A stretch of 64,000 nt of DNA from Pararoseomonas baculiformis (lineage in GTDB: Bacteria; Pseudomonadota; Alphaproteobacteria; Acetobacterales; Acetobacteraceae), in NCBI RefSeq assembly GCF_017813395.1, contig NZ_JAGIZB010000012.1:115050-179049 (forward strand), in the 5' to 3' direction. A model generated the notes under the pieces. The model saw only the letters and a program-made list of their open reading frames with translations, made no database searches and was not told where the DNA came from. Of this stretch, positions 24,628 to 32,990 are shown one piece after another. A program made the position numbers and the translations under genes. How positions within the stretch are numbered: the stretch's first letter is position 1; each line of letters opens with the position of its first letter.

Positions 24628-24969
24628 ATGCCCAGCAAGGCAAGCGCGGCGACGTCGAAAAAGGAAGGCGCGAAGAGCGATGAGAAGGTGAAGGGCACCA
24701 AGGTCGCCAAGCCGGCCAAGGGGAACAAGCCCAATGCGCTCCAACAGCCCCTTCAGCCGTCCGATGAACTGGCGGCCGTGGTTGGCTCGGAGAAGCTTGC
24801 CCGCGGCGAGGTGGTGAGCAAGGTCTGGGAATACATCAAGACGAACAAGCTGCAGAACCCGAAGGACGGGCGCGAGATCCTGGCGGACGACAAGCTCCGT
24901 GCGGTGTTCGGCAAGGACAAGGTCACGATGTTCGAGATGAACAAGCACCTCGCCCGTCATCTGACATAG
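24628..24969 (+). CDS. SWIB/MDM2-domain protein
   Basis: The 113-residue protein has a Lys/Ala-rich N-terminal tail (about 1-42), resembling histone H1 tails, and a C-terminal SWIB domain (LQPSDELAAVVGSEKLARGEVVSKVWEYI split across the domain, then NPKDGREILADDKLRAVFGKDKVTMFEMNKHLARHL). SWIB domains occur in eukaryotic remodellers and in small bacterial proteins of Chlamydiae and Alphaproteobacteria. The tail suggests DNA binding. The ATG at 24628 has GCGGGAG upstream. It appears to be a single-gene unit. Confidence 0.88.
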   Translation: MPSKASAATSKKEGAKSDEKVKGTKVAKPAKGNKPNALQQPLQPSDELAAVVGSEKLARGEVVSKVWEYIKTNKLQNPKDGREILADDKLRAVFGKDKVTMFEMNKHLARHLT

Positions 24970-25095
24970 AGGTGCCGTTAGGAAGCCGAGCCTCGGGGCG
25001 CCTGTTCTTCCTCCGGCCGGCGAGAGCAGCTGCGTGAGGGAAGGCGATCCGGGGACCGATGCCGGCCCTCGGCCGCAGTGTCCCCTGCCAGCGCG

Positions 25096-25812
25096 TCAGC
25101 CCTCGACGTCCAGCGCGTAGCCAGCGCTGCGGACGGTGCGGATAACGTCGGCATCGTTCTCGCCGTTCACGGCCTTGCGCAGCCGGCGGATATGCACATC
25201 CACCGTGCGCAGTTCGACATGGATGTCCCGCCCCCAGACGGCGTCCAGAAGCTGCTCGCGGGAGAAGACGCGACCGGGATGCTGCAGGAAGAACTCCAGC
25301 AGCCGGTATTCGGTGGGTCCGAGATGCAGTGTCCGGCCGCCGCGCGTCACGCGGTGGGCATCCTGGTCCATCGTGATGTCCTGCCAGCTCAGGGCACCCT
25401 TGGTGGCCGGGCCCACGGAGCGGCGCATCACGGCGCGGATCCGCGCCATCAGGGCCTCGATGGTGAAGGGCTTGCCGATATGATCGTCAGCCCCGGTATC
25501 GAGGGCGCGAACCGCATCCGCCTCCTCGGTGCGGGCCGTCACCATGATGATCGGCAGGTCCCGCGTCTCCGCGCGGCGGCGGAGCTGGCGGCAGACCTCC
25601 AGGCCGGACATGGCGGGCAGCATCCAGTCCAGCAGCATCAGGTCGGGCTTGGCCTCGGCGACGCGGATCAGGGCCTCCGGCCCATCCGTCGCTTCCTCCA
25701 CGCGGAAGCCCTGCTTCTCCAGGTTATAGCGGAGCAGGGTGAGCAGCGGCGCCTCGTCCTCCACCACCAGGATGGTGGGGCGCTGCCCGTCGGCGAGCGC
25801 GCTGGCCCTCAT
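25096..25812 (-). CDS. phoB: Phosphate regulon response regulator PhoB
   Basis: The 238-residue OmpR-type regulator has a receiver domain (about 12-128) with phospho-acceptor Asp62 (LMLLDWMLP), the acidic pair in VVEDE and Lys in IGKPF. A C-terminal winged helix (about 140-236) has TEYRLLEFFLQHPGRVFSREQLL and RTVDVHIRRLRKAV. It is the last gene of the pst operon, overlapping phoU by ATGA (25809-25812). PhoB activates Pho-box promoters when phosphate is low. The Pho box upstream of pstS implies autoregulation through this operon. Confidence 0.95.
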   Translation of the reverse strand: MRASALADGQRPTILVVEDEAPLLTLLRYNLEKQGFRVEEATDGPEALIRVAEAKPDLMLLDWMLPAMSGLEVCRQLRRRAETRDLPIIMVTARTEEADAVRALDTGADDHIGKPFTIEALMARIRAVMRRSVGPATKGALSWQDITMDQDAHRVTRGGRTLHLGPTEYRLLEFFLQHPGRVFSREQLLDAVWGRDIHVELRTVDVHIRRLRKAVNGENDADVIRTVRSAGYALDVEG

Positions 25813-26534
25813 GCGGCGGGCGCCTGGGGCGGAGCGAGCTCGGAGGAGACATCGGCCCTGGGGCGATCCTCCGGCAGCACGGCGCCGCGCACGGCGTAAT
25901 GCACGGTTTCCGCGATGTTCGTCGCGTGGTCCCCGATCCGCTCGAAGTTCTTCGCGATGAAGAGCATATGCGTGCAGGCCGTGATGTTGCGCGGATCCTC
26001 CATCATATGCGTCAGCATCTCGCGGAAGATGCTGGTGTAGATGTCGTCCACGGGAGCATCGGCGGCCCAGACGCGCTCTGCCAAGTCGGCATCGTCACGC
26101 ACGAAGGCGTCGATGCTGTCCTTCAGGTTCCGCTGCACCAGCTGGGCCATCCACTGGAAGCCGTTCAGGCCGCCGATGAAGGGTTGCCCCGACACGATGA
26201 TGGAACGCTTCGCGACGTTGCGCGCGTAATCGCCGATCCGCTCGATGTCCTGGCTGATCTTCAGCGCGGCGACGATGAAGCGCAGGTCGCTCGCCATGGG
26301 CTGGCGCAGGGCGAGGAGGCGGACGCAGAAGGCATCCACCTCGCGCTCGAGAGCATCGATGGGCGCATCGCGGCCCACCACCTCCCCGGCCATCTCGGAG
26401 TCCTTGCGCACCAGCGCATAAGCAGCATCCGCCACCTGGCGCTCGGCGAGGCCGCCCATGCGAGCGATCAGCTCGCGCAGCCGCTTCAGCTCTTCCTCGT
26501 ATGACTTCACGATATGCTCCACCGGACGATCCAT
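25809..26534 (-). CDS. phoU: Phosphate signalling protein PhoU
   Basis: The 241-residue protein consists of two PhoU repeats, each a three-helix bundle with the E(Q/R)IGDYA-type metal motifs: DIERIGDYARNVAKRS in the first half and NFERIGDHATNIAETVHY in the second. PhoU bridges PstB and PhoR and keeps PhoB inactive when phosphate is plentiful; it also limits phosphate uptake. It lies 16 bases downstream of pstB and overlaps phoB. Confidence 0.95.
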   Translation of the reverse strand: MDRPVEHIVKSYEEELKRLRELIARMGGLAERQVADAAYALVRKDSEMAGEVVGRDAPIDALEREVDAFCVRLLALRQPMASDLRFIVAALKISQDIERIGDYARNVAKRSIIVSGQPFIGGLNGFQWMAQLVQRNLKDSIDAFVRDDADLAERVWAADAPVDDIYTSIFREMLTHMMEDPRNITACTHMLFIAKNFERIGDHATNIAETVHYAVRGAVLPEDRPRADVSSELAPPQAPAA

Positions 26535-26550
26535 GATTGTTGCGTCCGCC

Positions 26551-27432
26551 TCAGCCGAAGCGGCCGGTGATGTATTCCTGGGTGCGCTTCTCGCGCGGGG
26601 CGGTGAAGAGCTGCGCGGCCGGCGCCACCTCCACCAGCTCCCCCAGGTAGAAGAAGGCCACCTGGTCCGCGCAGCGTGCCGCCTGCTGCATGTTGTGCGT
26701 CACGATGGCGATGGTGAAATCCTGCTTCAGCTCGTCGATCAGCTCCTCGATCTTGAGGGTGCTGATGGGGTCGAGCGCCGAGGTCGGTTCGTCGAACAGG
26801 ATCACCTCCGGGCGCACCGCGATCGTGCGGGCGATGCAGAGGCGCTGCTGCTGCCCGCCCGAAAGCCCCATGGCGGAGCTGTGCAGCCGGTCCTTCACCT
26901 CGCCCCAGAGCGCCGCGCGGGTCAGGGCCCATTCCACGCGCTCCTCGGTCTCGGCGCGCGAGAGCTTCTCGTGCAGGCGGATGCCGAAGGCGATGTTCTC
27001 GTGAATGGTCATCGGGAAGGGGGTGGGCTTCTGGAAGACCATGCCGATCTTCGCGCGCAGGGCATTCAGGTCCATGTCGGGATCGACGATGTTCTCGCCA
27101 TCCAGCATCACCCGCCCTTCCGCGCGCTGGCCGGGATAGAGGCTGTACATGCGGTTGAGCACCCGCAGCAGCGTGGACTTGCCGCAGCCGGAGGGGCCGA
27201 TCATCCCGGTGACCTGGCGCTCCGGGAAGTCCAGCTGAATCCCCTTCAGGGCCTTGTTCGTGCCGTAGAAGAAGTTCAGGTCCCGGATGGAGATGCGCGC
27301 CGTGTTCATGGCCGCGGAGGAGCGCGCCGCCATGCCCCCGAAGCTACCGGGGGCAGGCCCCGAGGCCGTGGCAGTCTGCGCGGTCCCCGCGGCGGCGTTC
27401 ATCGCGGCGGCGGTTTCGGTGTTCTGGTTCAT
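26551..27432 (-). CDS. pstB: Phosphate ABC transporter ATP-binding protein PstB
   Basis: The 293-residue ATPase energises phosphate import. It has Walker [11 protein letters not shown]-loop [14 protein letters not shown], signature [16 protein letters not shown], Walker [14 protein letters not shown] and the switch His in IVTHNMQQA. About 40 residues of low-complexity Ala/Thr-rich sequence precede the ABC domain. The ATG at codon 42 (near 27309) is a possible shorter start matching the usual length of about 250. It follows pstA by 20 bases. Confidence 0.95.
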   Translation of the reverse strand: MNQNTETAAAMNAAAGTAQTATASGPAPGSFGGMAARSSAAMNTARISIRDLNFFYGTNKALKGIQLDFPERQVTGMIGPSGCGKSTLLRVLNRMYSLYPGQRAEGRVMLDGENIVDPDMDLNALRAKIGMVFQKPTPFPMTIHENIAFGIRLHEKLSRAETEERVEWALTRAALWGEVKDRLHSSAMGLSGGQQQRLCIARTIAVRPEVILFDEPTSALDPISTLKIEELIDELKQDFTIAIVTHNMQQAARCADQVAFFYLGELVEVAPAAQLFTAPREKRTQEYITGRFG

Positions 27433-27452
27433 GGCTTTGCCCTGGGCCTTCG

Positions 27453-28349
27453 TCAGCGGCGGGCGCGCAGCACGGCGCGCGCCAGGATGTTGAGGCCGAG
27501 CACGCCGAGGGTGATGATCAGCGCACCCGTCCAGGCGAGCGTGATCCAGTCCTCATAGGGAGAGCCGGCATAGGAGTAGATGGTGATCGGCAGGCTCGAC
27601 ATGGGCTGCGAGAGGTTCACGGACCAGTTGAGGTTGCCAAGGGAGGTGAAGAGCAGCGGTGCCGTCTCGCCGGCCACGCGGGCCACGGCGAGAAGAACGC
27701 CCGTGATGATTCCGGAGATGGCGGCGCGCCAGCAGACCAGCACGACCATCTTCCACTTCGGCGCGCCCAGCCCGATCACCGCCTCGCGCAGCGTGTTCGG
27801 GATGAGCCGCAGCATGTCCTCTGTGGTGCGGACCACCACGGGGATCACGATGATGGCCAGCGCCACCACCCCCGCCCAGCCGGAGAAGCCGCCAAAGGGC
27901 AGGACCAGGAGCTGGTAGACGAAAAGGCCGATCAGGATGGACGGTGCGGAAAGCAGCACGTCCGATACGAAGCGCACCACCTGGCCGAAGCGGCCATTGC
28001 CCGCATATTCCGCAAGATAGGTCCCGACCAGCAGGCCGATCGGCGTGCCGAGCAGCGTGGCGAGCGCCACCTGGATGAGGCTGCCGATGATCGGGTTCAG
28101 CAGGCCGCCATGGGATCCGGGCGGGCGCGTCACGTCGGTGAAGACGTTGAGGGAGATGCCGCTCGCCCCCTTAACCAGCAGCGTGGCAAGGATGGAGACG
28201 AGGAAGAGCAGGCCGAGCACCGTGGCAATGGTGCAGAGCGCGCGGATGATCCCATCCGTGCGGGCGCGGCGGCGGCCAAGGGCGGCCGAGGCGGACTGGT
28301 CCTTCGCCCGGCCAGGGATGGAGGAACGGGGCGCGGTGGTCGCGGACAT
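27453..28349 (-). CDS. pstA: Phosphate ABC transporter permease PstA
   Basis: The 298-residue inner-membrane permease has about six hydrophobic segments. Its family signatures are [23 protein letters not shown] and the coupling-helix motif [15 protein letters not shown], which contacts PstB. The N-terminal 35 residues are polar and Arg-rich and face the cytosol. The ATG at 28347-28349 was chosen because the frame continues open far upstream only as antisense noise inside pstC. It starts five bases after the pstC stop. Confidence 0.93.
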   Translation of the reverse strand: MSATTAPRSSIPGRAKDQSASAALGRRRARTDGIIRALCTIATVLGLLFLVSILATLLVKGASGISLNVFTDVTRPPGSHGGLLNPIIGSLIQVALATLLGTPIGLLVGTYLAEYAGNGRFGQVVRFVSDVLLSAPSILIGLFVYQLLVLPFGGFSGWAGVVALAIIVIPVVVRTTEDMLRLIPNTLREAVIGLGAPKWKMVVLVCWRAAISGIITGVLLAVARVAGETAPLLFTSLGNLNWSVNLSQPMSSLPITIYSYAGSPYEDWITLAWTGALIITLGVLGLNILARAVLRARR

Positions 28350-28354
28350 CGGGT

Positions 28355-29335
28355 TCAGGCCTTCAGCCGGGAGCGGAGCAGCCAGCGCGAGAGCGCGAGC
28401 ACGCCGAAGGAGATGACAAAGAGGAGGAAGCCGAGTGCGAGCAGCGAGGAGAGCTTGAGGCTGCCGGCCGCGCTCTCGCCGAACTCCAGCGCGACGATCG
28501 AGGCGATGGTGTTGCCCGGGCCGAAGACGGAAGCGGTGATGCGGTTGGCATTCCCGATGACGAAGGTGACGGCCATGGTCTCGCCCAGGGCGCGGCCGAG
28601 GCCGAGCATGATGCCGCCCACCACCGAGACGCGGGTATAGGGAAGCACGACCCCGCGCATCACCTCCCACCGCGTGGCGCCCAGGCCGTAGGCGCTTTCC
28701 TTGTAAACGCCGGGCACTTGCAGGAACACGTCCCGCATCGTGGCCGCGATGAAGGGCAGCACCATGATCGCGAGGATGAGGGCGGCGGTGAACAGGCCGG
28801 TGCCGAAGGGCGGGCCCTGGAACAGGCTGCCGATCACCGGAAGCTCGCCCACCGTGTCGATGATGGCGGGCTGGATGGTTCCCGCCATCAGCGGCACGAT
28901 GACGAAGAAGCCCCACATGCCGAAGATGATGGAGGGAACGGCGGCCAGCAGCTCGATGGCGGTCCCGACCGGGCCCCGCATCCAGGCGGGCGCCAGTTCC
29001 GTGAGGAAGAAGGCGATGCCGAAGGCCACCGGCACGGCCATCAGCAGGGCCAGGATGGCGGTGAGAATGGTGCCGTAGATCGGCACGCCCGCGCCGTAGA
29101 TATCCTGGACCGGATCCCATTCCGTGGATGTGATGAAGGCCGCGCCGAAGGCGCGGAAGGCGGGAAGCCCACCCATGAAGAGCTCGATGATGATGGCGCC
29201 GAGCAGCACCAGCACCAGGGCCGCGGAACCGCGGCAGAGCAGGGCGAAGACCGCGTCGCCGGCGCTGGCGCCACGCCTGGGCGCCGGCCGTGCCGGAAGG
29301 GATGGCAGAACTTCGGGGATGGCGACCTGGGCCAC
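28355..29335 (-). CDS. pstC: Phosphate ABC transporter permease PstC
   Basis: The 326-residue permease forms the phosphate channel with PstA. It has about six membrane helices. Characteristic segments are IELLAAVPSIIFGMWGFFVIVPL and the coupling motif KESAYGLGATRWEVMRGVVLP, and it ends with a basic LLRSRLKA. The start is GTG, supported by AGGAAG eight bases upstream. It is separated from pstS by a hairpin that probably lowers its expression relative to pstS. Confidence 0.93.
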   Translation of the reverse strand: MAQVAIPEVLPSLPARPAPRRGASAGDAVFALLCRGSAALVLVLLGAIIIELFMGGLPAFRAFGAAFITSTEWDPVQDIYGAGVPIYGTILTAILALLMAVPVAFGIAFFLTELAPAWMRGPVGTAIELLAAVPSIIFGMWGFFVIVPLMAGTIQPAIIDTVGELPVIGSLFQGPPFGTGLFTAALILAIMVLPFIAATMRDVFLQVPGVYKESAYGLGATRWEVMRGVVLPYTRVSVVGGIMLGLGRALGETMAVTFVIGNANRITASVFGPGNTIASIVALEFGESAAGSLKLSSLLALGFLLFVISFGVLALSRWLLRSRLKA

Positions 29336-29352
29336 GCGGTCTTCCTCAGGAG

Positions 29353-29385
29353 AAAAAGGTCACCCGGCGGCGCGATGCCGCCGGG
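29353..29385 (-). terminator. Hairpin with T-run between pstS and pstC (likely attenuator)
   Basis: On the reverse strand CCCGGCGGC (29385-29377) pairs with GCCGCCGGG (29371-29363) around a 5-base loop. Five T residues follow after five bases (29357-29353). It sits directly after the pstS stop. Such hairpins commonly stabilise the abundant binding-protein message and let only part of the transcription continue into the membrane genes. Confidence 0.7.
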
Positions 29386-29395
29386 CGTTCTCGGA

Positions 29396-30445
29396 TCAGC
29401 CCGCCGGCCAGACCGGCTGGCCGTTCACGCGGACCTGCCCCCAGGCGGAGCGGACGGCGTTCTGGACCGTCTCCGGCAGCGGGATGTACTCGAGCTGGCG
29501 GGCCGCATCGCTGCCATTCTTGAAGGCCCAGTCGAAGAAGCGCATCACCGCCGTGGTGCGGGCCGGGTCCTGCGGGTTCGTCGGCACCAGGATGAAGGTC
29601 GGGGACACGATCGGCCAGGAGTTCTCGCCCTGCTGGTCGATGATGCTTGCCGCCATGCCCGCCACGCTCCAGTTCGCGTTCGACGCCGCGGCCTGGAAGC
29701 TCTCCATGGTCGGCTTCACGAAGCGGCCGGCCTTGTTGCGCAGCTGCGCGGTGGCGAGCTTGTTCTGGGTGGCATAGGCGTTCTCGACATAGCCGATGCC
29801 GCCGCGCGTGTTGCGGACCGTGCCCGCCACGCCCTCATTGCCGCGCGCGCCGGCGCCGGTCGGCCAGCGCACGGAGGTGCCGGCGCCCACCTTGTCCTTG
29901 AACTCGCTGGACACGGCGGAGAGGTAGGAGGTGAAGACGAAGCTCGTGCCCGAGCTGTCGGCCCGGTAGACCGGGGCGATCGCCAGGTTCGGCAGGGTCA
30001 CGCCGTTGTTCAGCTCGGCGATCTTCTGGTCGTTCCAGCGGGTGATCTTGCCCAGGTAGATCTCGGCCAGCAGCTCGCCGGTCAGGCGAAGCTGATCCTC
30101 GGCGACGCCAGGGATGTTCACGATGGCAACCACCGCGCCCATCACCGTCGGGAACTGCATCAGGTTTCCCTCGGTCAGCTGCTGCTGGGACAGCGGGGCG
30201 TCCGACGCGCCGAAATCAACGGTGCGGTTGCGGATCTGGTTCACGCCGGCGCCCGAGCCGACGGACTGGTAGTTCAGCTGCAGGCCGGCCGCCTTCGCAC
30301 CCTCGCCCCAGCGCTGGTAGACCGGGTTCGGGAAGCTGGCGCCAGCGCCGGTGATCTGGGTCTGCTGGGCAAAAGCCAGGCGGCCGCCCAGCATCGTGGC
30401 CCCGAAAAGAGGGGCGGTGGAGAGCAGGAGGCTGCGTCGGTTCAC
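29396..30445 (-). CDS. pstS: Periplasmic phosphate-binding protein PstS
   Basis: The 349-residue protein carries a signal peptide (MNRRSLLLSTAPLFGATMLGGRLAFA) and binds phosphate for the PstCAB importer. Typical PstS segments are ITGAGASFPNPVYQRW, the phosphate-contacting VDFGASDAPLS, and YRADSSGTSFVFTSYLS with the Arg/Asp/Ser ligands. NTRGGIGYVENAYA is also characteristic. It is the first gene of the pst operon, with a Pho box 109 bases upstream. phoR, often found just upstream in Alphaproteobacteria, is absent. Confidence 0.95.
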   Translation of the reverse strand: MNRRSLLLSTAPLFGATMLGGRLAFAQQTQITGAGASFPNPVYQRWGEGAKAAGLQLNYQSVGSGAGVNQIRNRTVDFGASDAPLSQQQLTEGNLMQFPTVMGAVVAIVNIPGVAEDQLRLTGELLAEIYLGKITRWNDQKIAELNNGVTLPNLAIAPVYRADSSGTSFVFTSYLSAVSSEFKDKVGAGTSVRWPTGAGARGNEGVAGTVRNTRGGIGYVENAYATQNKLATAQLRNKAGRFVKPTMESFQAAASNANWSVAGMAASIIDQQGENSWPIVSPTFILVPTNPQDPARTTAVMRFFDWAFKNGSDAARQLEYIPLPETVQNAVRSAWGQVRVNGQPVWPAG

Positions 30446-30553
30446 CGTGTGGTCTCCATCGGCATGTTAAGGCCGGGCACGCGCCGAGCCGTAGCGCGTT
30501 CCCTTGGCGGCGCGGAACCTAGGTGGGCTGAGAGACGCCTGGATTGCACTTAA

Positions 30554-30571
30554 ATGAAAGAAATGTGACAG
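30554..30571 (-). promoter_or_regulatory. Pho box upstream of pstS
   Basis: On the reverse strand the sequence is CTGTCAC-ATTT-CTTTCAT, two 7-bp direct repeats separated by four bases. This matches the PhoB consensus CTGTCAT-N4-CTGTCAT at 11 of 14 positions or better and has the right orientation towards pstS. Confidence 0.85.
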
Positions 30572-30660
30572 ACAGCGGGCAGCCTTGCCGATCTTCCAGG
30601 CCGTTCCGGCGGCAGAAATCCTCTGGAACCGCGGAATGAAGCGTTCCACGAGTCCTCAAT

Positions 30661-30677
30661 ATGACAGTTCATGAAAG
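30661..30677 (-). promoter_or_regulatory. Possible second, imperfect Pho box
   Basis: On the reverse strand CTTTCAT-GAA-CTGTCAT lies 216 bases upstream of pstS. Both half-sites are good but the spacer is three bases instead of four, which puts them off the helical phase PhoB needs. It may be a weak or relic site. Confidence 0.35.
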
Positions 30678-30996
30678 GCGTCGCGGCTCCCTGAGCGAGC
30701 AGCGATTTCCCTGCGTCGAAGCAGTGTCACAGAACCTTCCTCGGGGCTGCTGACGAACCGAATCAAGCAGCCGGGCCGAACGGCTTTTCCGGAACGTGGC
30801 ATCCGGCTGCGGGTCGGCTTCTCGCCGGCGGCTGCCGCCATCCGGCCCGCCCGTCACCGCCCGCGCCGCCCCTTTTCCCGGGCCGGGAACGAGGCCGTGA
30901 CCGCGGGGCCCCTGCCAATGGCTCCTGCAGCACCCCATGTTGCGGTGCAGCATGGCCGCGATATCGCGGCAGCCGGCTTGGCCTAAAGGGCTCTTC

Positions 30997-32136
30997 ATGA
31001 ATATGCGGCTTGATCTCAAGACCCTCGTCCGTCTCCGGCAAGCGGCCGGGGCGCAGGCCGGCAAGGCGCCCGCCGGGGATGGGCGGTTGCAGGAGGTCGT
31101 GTCCTTCGGTGCCAATCCCGGCGGGCTCCGGATGCTGGCCCATGTGCCGGCGGACCTGCCGCGAGGCGCCCCGCTGGTCGTGGCCCTGCATGGCTGCACC
31201 CAGACCGCAGGCGGCTTCGACCTGGGATGCGGATGGTCCGACATGGCGGAACGCTCGGGCTTCGCGCTGCTGATGCCGGAGCAGCGCAGGACCAACAACG
31301 CGCATCTCTGCTTCAACTGGTTCGAGCCGGGCGACACGGGGCGCGACATGGGGGAGGCCGCCTCCATCCGGCAGATGATCGGCTGGATGCTGCGCGAGCA
31401 CGGGCTGGACCCGGCGCGCGTCTTCATCACAGGCCTTTCCGCCGGCGGCGCGATGACATCGGTGATGCTCGCCACCTACCCCGAGGTCTTCGCGGCCGGG
31501 GCGGTGGTGGCGGGGCTGCCCCATGGGGCAGCGAGCGGAGTGGGAGAGGCATTGGGGGCCATGGCGCGGCCCGCGGCCCTTGCCCCAGGGCTGCGCGGCG
31601 ATGCGGTGCGGGCGGCGAGCCGGCATCGCGGGCCCTGGCCACGTGTCGCGGTGTGGCATGGCGATGCCGATACGACCGTGCATCCCGGCAATGCCGACGA
31701 AATCGCGAAGCAGTGGCTCGACCTGCACGGGCTTGCCGATGCGGCCCCGCGTCGGGGCACCGGTGAGGGCGGGCATGAGCTGCACCGCTGGGCCGGGGCG
31801 GATGGCACGGTGCGGGTGGCCCTGCATCGCGTGGCCGGGCTGGGGCATGGCGTGCCCCTTTCCCCCGGGCGGGAAGAGGGGCGCTGCGGGCAGGCCGGGG
31901 CCTATCTGCTGGATGCCGGGCTGTCCTCCACCCATGCGATCCTGGACTTCTGGGGCCTGCCGACAGGCGGGGCCGCGCTGCCCGAGATGGAGGTGATCCC
32001 GCCCGGGGCTGCCCCGCGCCCGGGGCCGGCGAAAGCGCCGGGGGCAGGCTGGCAGGGGCCGCTGCCCCAGGCGGATTCCGGGCCGGGCGCGGTGATCACG
32101 AAGGCGCTGCGCGCGGCGGGGCTGATGGGGCGCTGA
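30997..32136 (+). CDS. PHB depolymerase-type esterase (alpha/beta hydrolase)
   Basis: The 379-residue protein is an alpha/beta hydrolase of the PHB depolymerase/LpqC esterase group. It has the oxyanion segment VVALHGCTQTAGGFD, the nucleophile Ser148 in TGLSAGGAMT, the Asp region in VWHGDADTTVHPGNA and the His in VAGLGHGVPL. No signal peptide is visible, so it may act on intracellular polyester or small esters. The start at 30997 is supported by AAAGGG upstream; the frame runs on to 30937 without better evidence. It is divergent from pstS. The C-terminal 60 residues are a Pro/Gly/Ala-rich tail. Confidence 0.82.
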   Translation: MNMRLDLKTLVRLRQAAGAQAGKAPAGDGRLQEVVSFGANPGGLRMLAHVPADLPRGAPLVVALHGCTQTAGGFDLGCGWSDMAERSGFALLMPEQRRTNNAHLCFNWFEPGDTGRDMGEAASIRQMIGWMLREHGLDPARVFITGLSAGGAMTSVMLATYPEVFAAGAVVAGLPHGAASGVGEALGAMARPAALAPGLRGDAVRAASRHRGPWPRVAVWHGDADTTVHPGNADEIAKQWLDLHGLADAAPRRGTGEGGHELHRWAGADGTVRVALHRVAGLGHGVPLSPGREEGRCGQAGAYLLDAGLSSTHAILDFWGLPTGGAALPEMEVIPPGAAPRPGPAKAPGAGWQGPLPQADSGPGAVITKALRAAGLMGR

Positions 32137-32142
32137 CGCCTC

Positions 32143-32520
32143 TCAGCCGCGAAGCGCGGACTGGACCATGGTGGTCGGCGGTTCCGGATCGTCATCCAGA
32201 TCGGCCGACCAGACATGCACCGGCCCCTCCATCCCGCCCTGGCGCCCGCGGAACTTGGCGATCGCGGCCCGTTCGATCCGCCCGCGGAGGCGGACGAATT
32301 CCGACATGATGTCGCGCGGAAGGTTGGAATAACGGCCGCCGGCATCCTGGATGGCTGCCTTTGAAACGGAGCAGGCGAGCGCCTCGCCGCACTCCTCCAC
32401 CTCGAACAGGATACGGTCATGCATCCAGCGCGGCGGTTGCAGGGCCAGGGCATTCGCTGCGGCCGGATGGTGTTCTTCCGAGGGCTGGGCGTGCTGGGAC
32501 TGGGTGGGGTCGTGCGTCAT
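32143..32520 (-). CDS. Hypothetical protein, DUF1488-like
   Basis: The 125-residue soluble protein has a polar N-terminal tail (His/Gln/Ser-rich). It continues with a segment RILFEVEECGEALACSVSKAAIQDAGG that resembles DUF1488 proteins (a short beta-hairpin, a conserved Cys-x-Val/Ile-Ser and an Asp-rich helix start). The rest is less typical. The gene is convergent with the esterase, only six bases from its stop. Function unknown; the family assignment is tentative. Confidence 0.55.
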   Translation of the reverse strand: MTHDPTQSQHAQPSEEHHPAAANALALQPPRWMHDRILFEVEECGEALACSVSKAAIQDAGGRYSNLPRDIMSEFVRLRGRIERAAIAKFRGRQGGMEGPVHVWSADLDDDPEPPTTMVQSALRG

Positions 32521-32770
32521 TCGTCACCCTAGGCCCTTTGTAAGCCGGGCTGGGCGCACGTTTCCGGCATGCCAATGACCGGCGGCCGGCAGCGGGGCCC
32601 GGCCCGGATCCCGTGAGGCAAACGGCGCCACTGCCTTTCGAGATGGAACAACCGCCGCAATCATGCGCTTATGGCTGAAGCGGCAGCGGTGCTGATCGCG
32701 GGCGTGCCGAAAGCCATGCCGCCCGGCCCGCCACACCCGTTCATCATCACAGCATCGACAAGGCACCAAC

Positions 32771-32944
32771 ATGGCCAATCTTCCGCCGCTTCCTCCCGCC
32801 GGCCGCGCTCCGCAGGGCGGCAAGAATGCCACCGGCAAGCCGAACCCCAAGGATGCCCGCGCGGGCGGCGGCCGGGATGGGGGCGGCAAGCAGGGCGGCG
32901 TCAGCAGCGCCACCCAGAGCAACCGCAAGACCGGGGACCGCTGA
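32771..32944 (+). CDS. Small Gly/Lys-rich hypothetical protein, 57 aa
   Basis: A 57-codon frame begins MANLPPLPPAGRAPQGGKN and continues Gly-, Lys-, Asn- and Ser-rich to QSNRKTGDR. It has no signal peptide, no cysteines and low complexity, and is probably disordered and basic. AAGG lies about seven bases upstream of the ATG. It sits in the gap between the DUF1488-like gene and the antiporter, in the same direction as the antiporter and 46 bases before it. Similar short basic proteins are common in Roseomonas but uncharacterised. It may be a real small gene. Confidence 0.5.
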   Translation: MANLPPLPPAGRAPQGGKNATGKPNPKDARAGGGRDGGGKQGGVSSATQSNRKTGDR

Positions 32945-32990
32945 TTCCGGCAGAACCGGAACGATGCTGGTGCTGCCTCGTTAGGCGCCC

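Larger units (their letters stand above)
30446..30996. other. Divergent promoter region of pstS and the esterase gene
   Basis: The 551-base gap between pstS (reverse) and the esterase gene (forward) contains no convincing gene. A short reverse frame at 30656-30841 has poor codon use and covers the second possible Pho box. The pstS-proximal part holds the Pho box and is locally AT-rich (30545-30570), as expected for a PhoB-dependent promoter. Confidence 0.55.
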
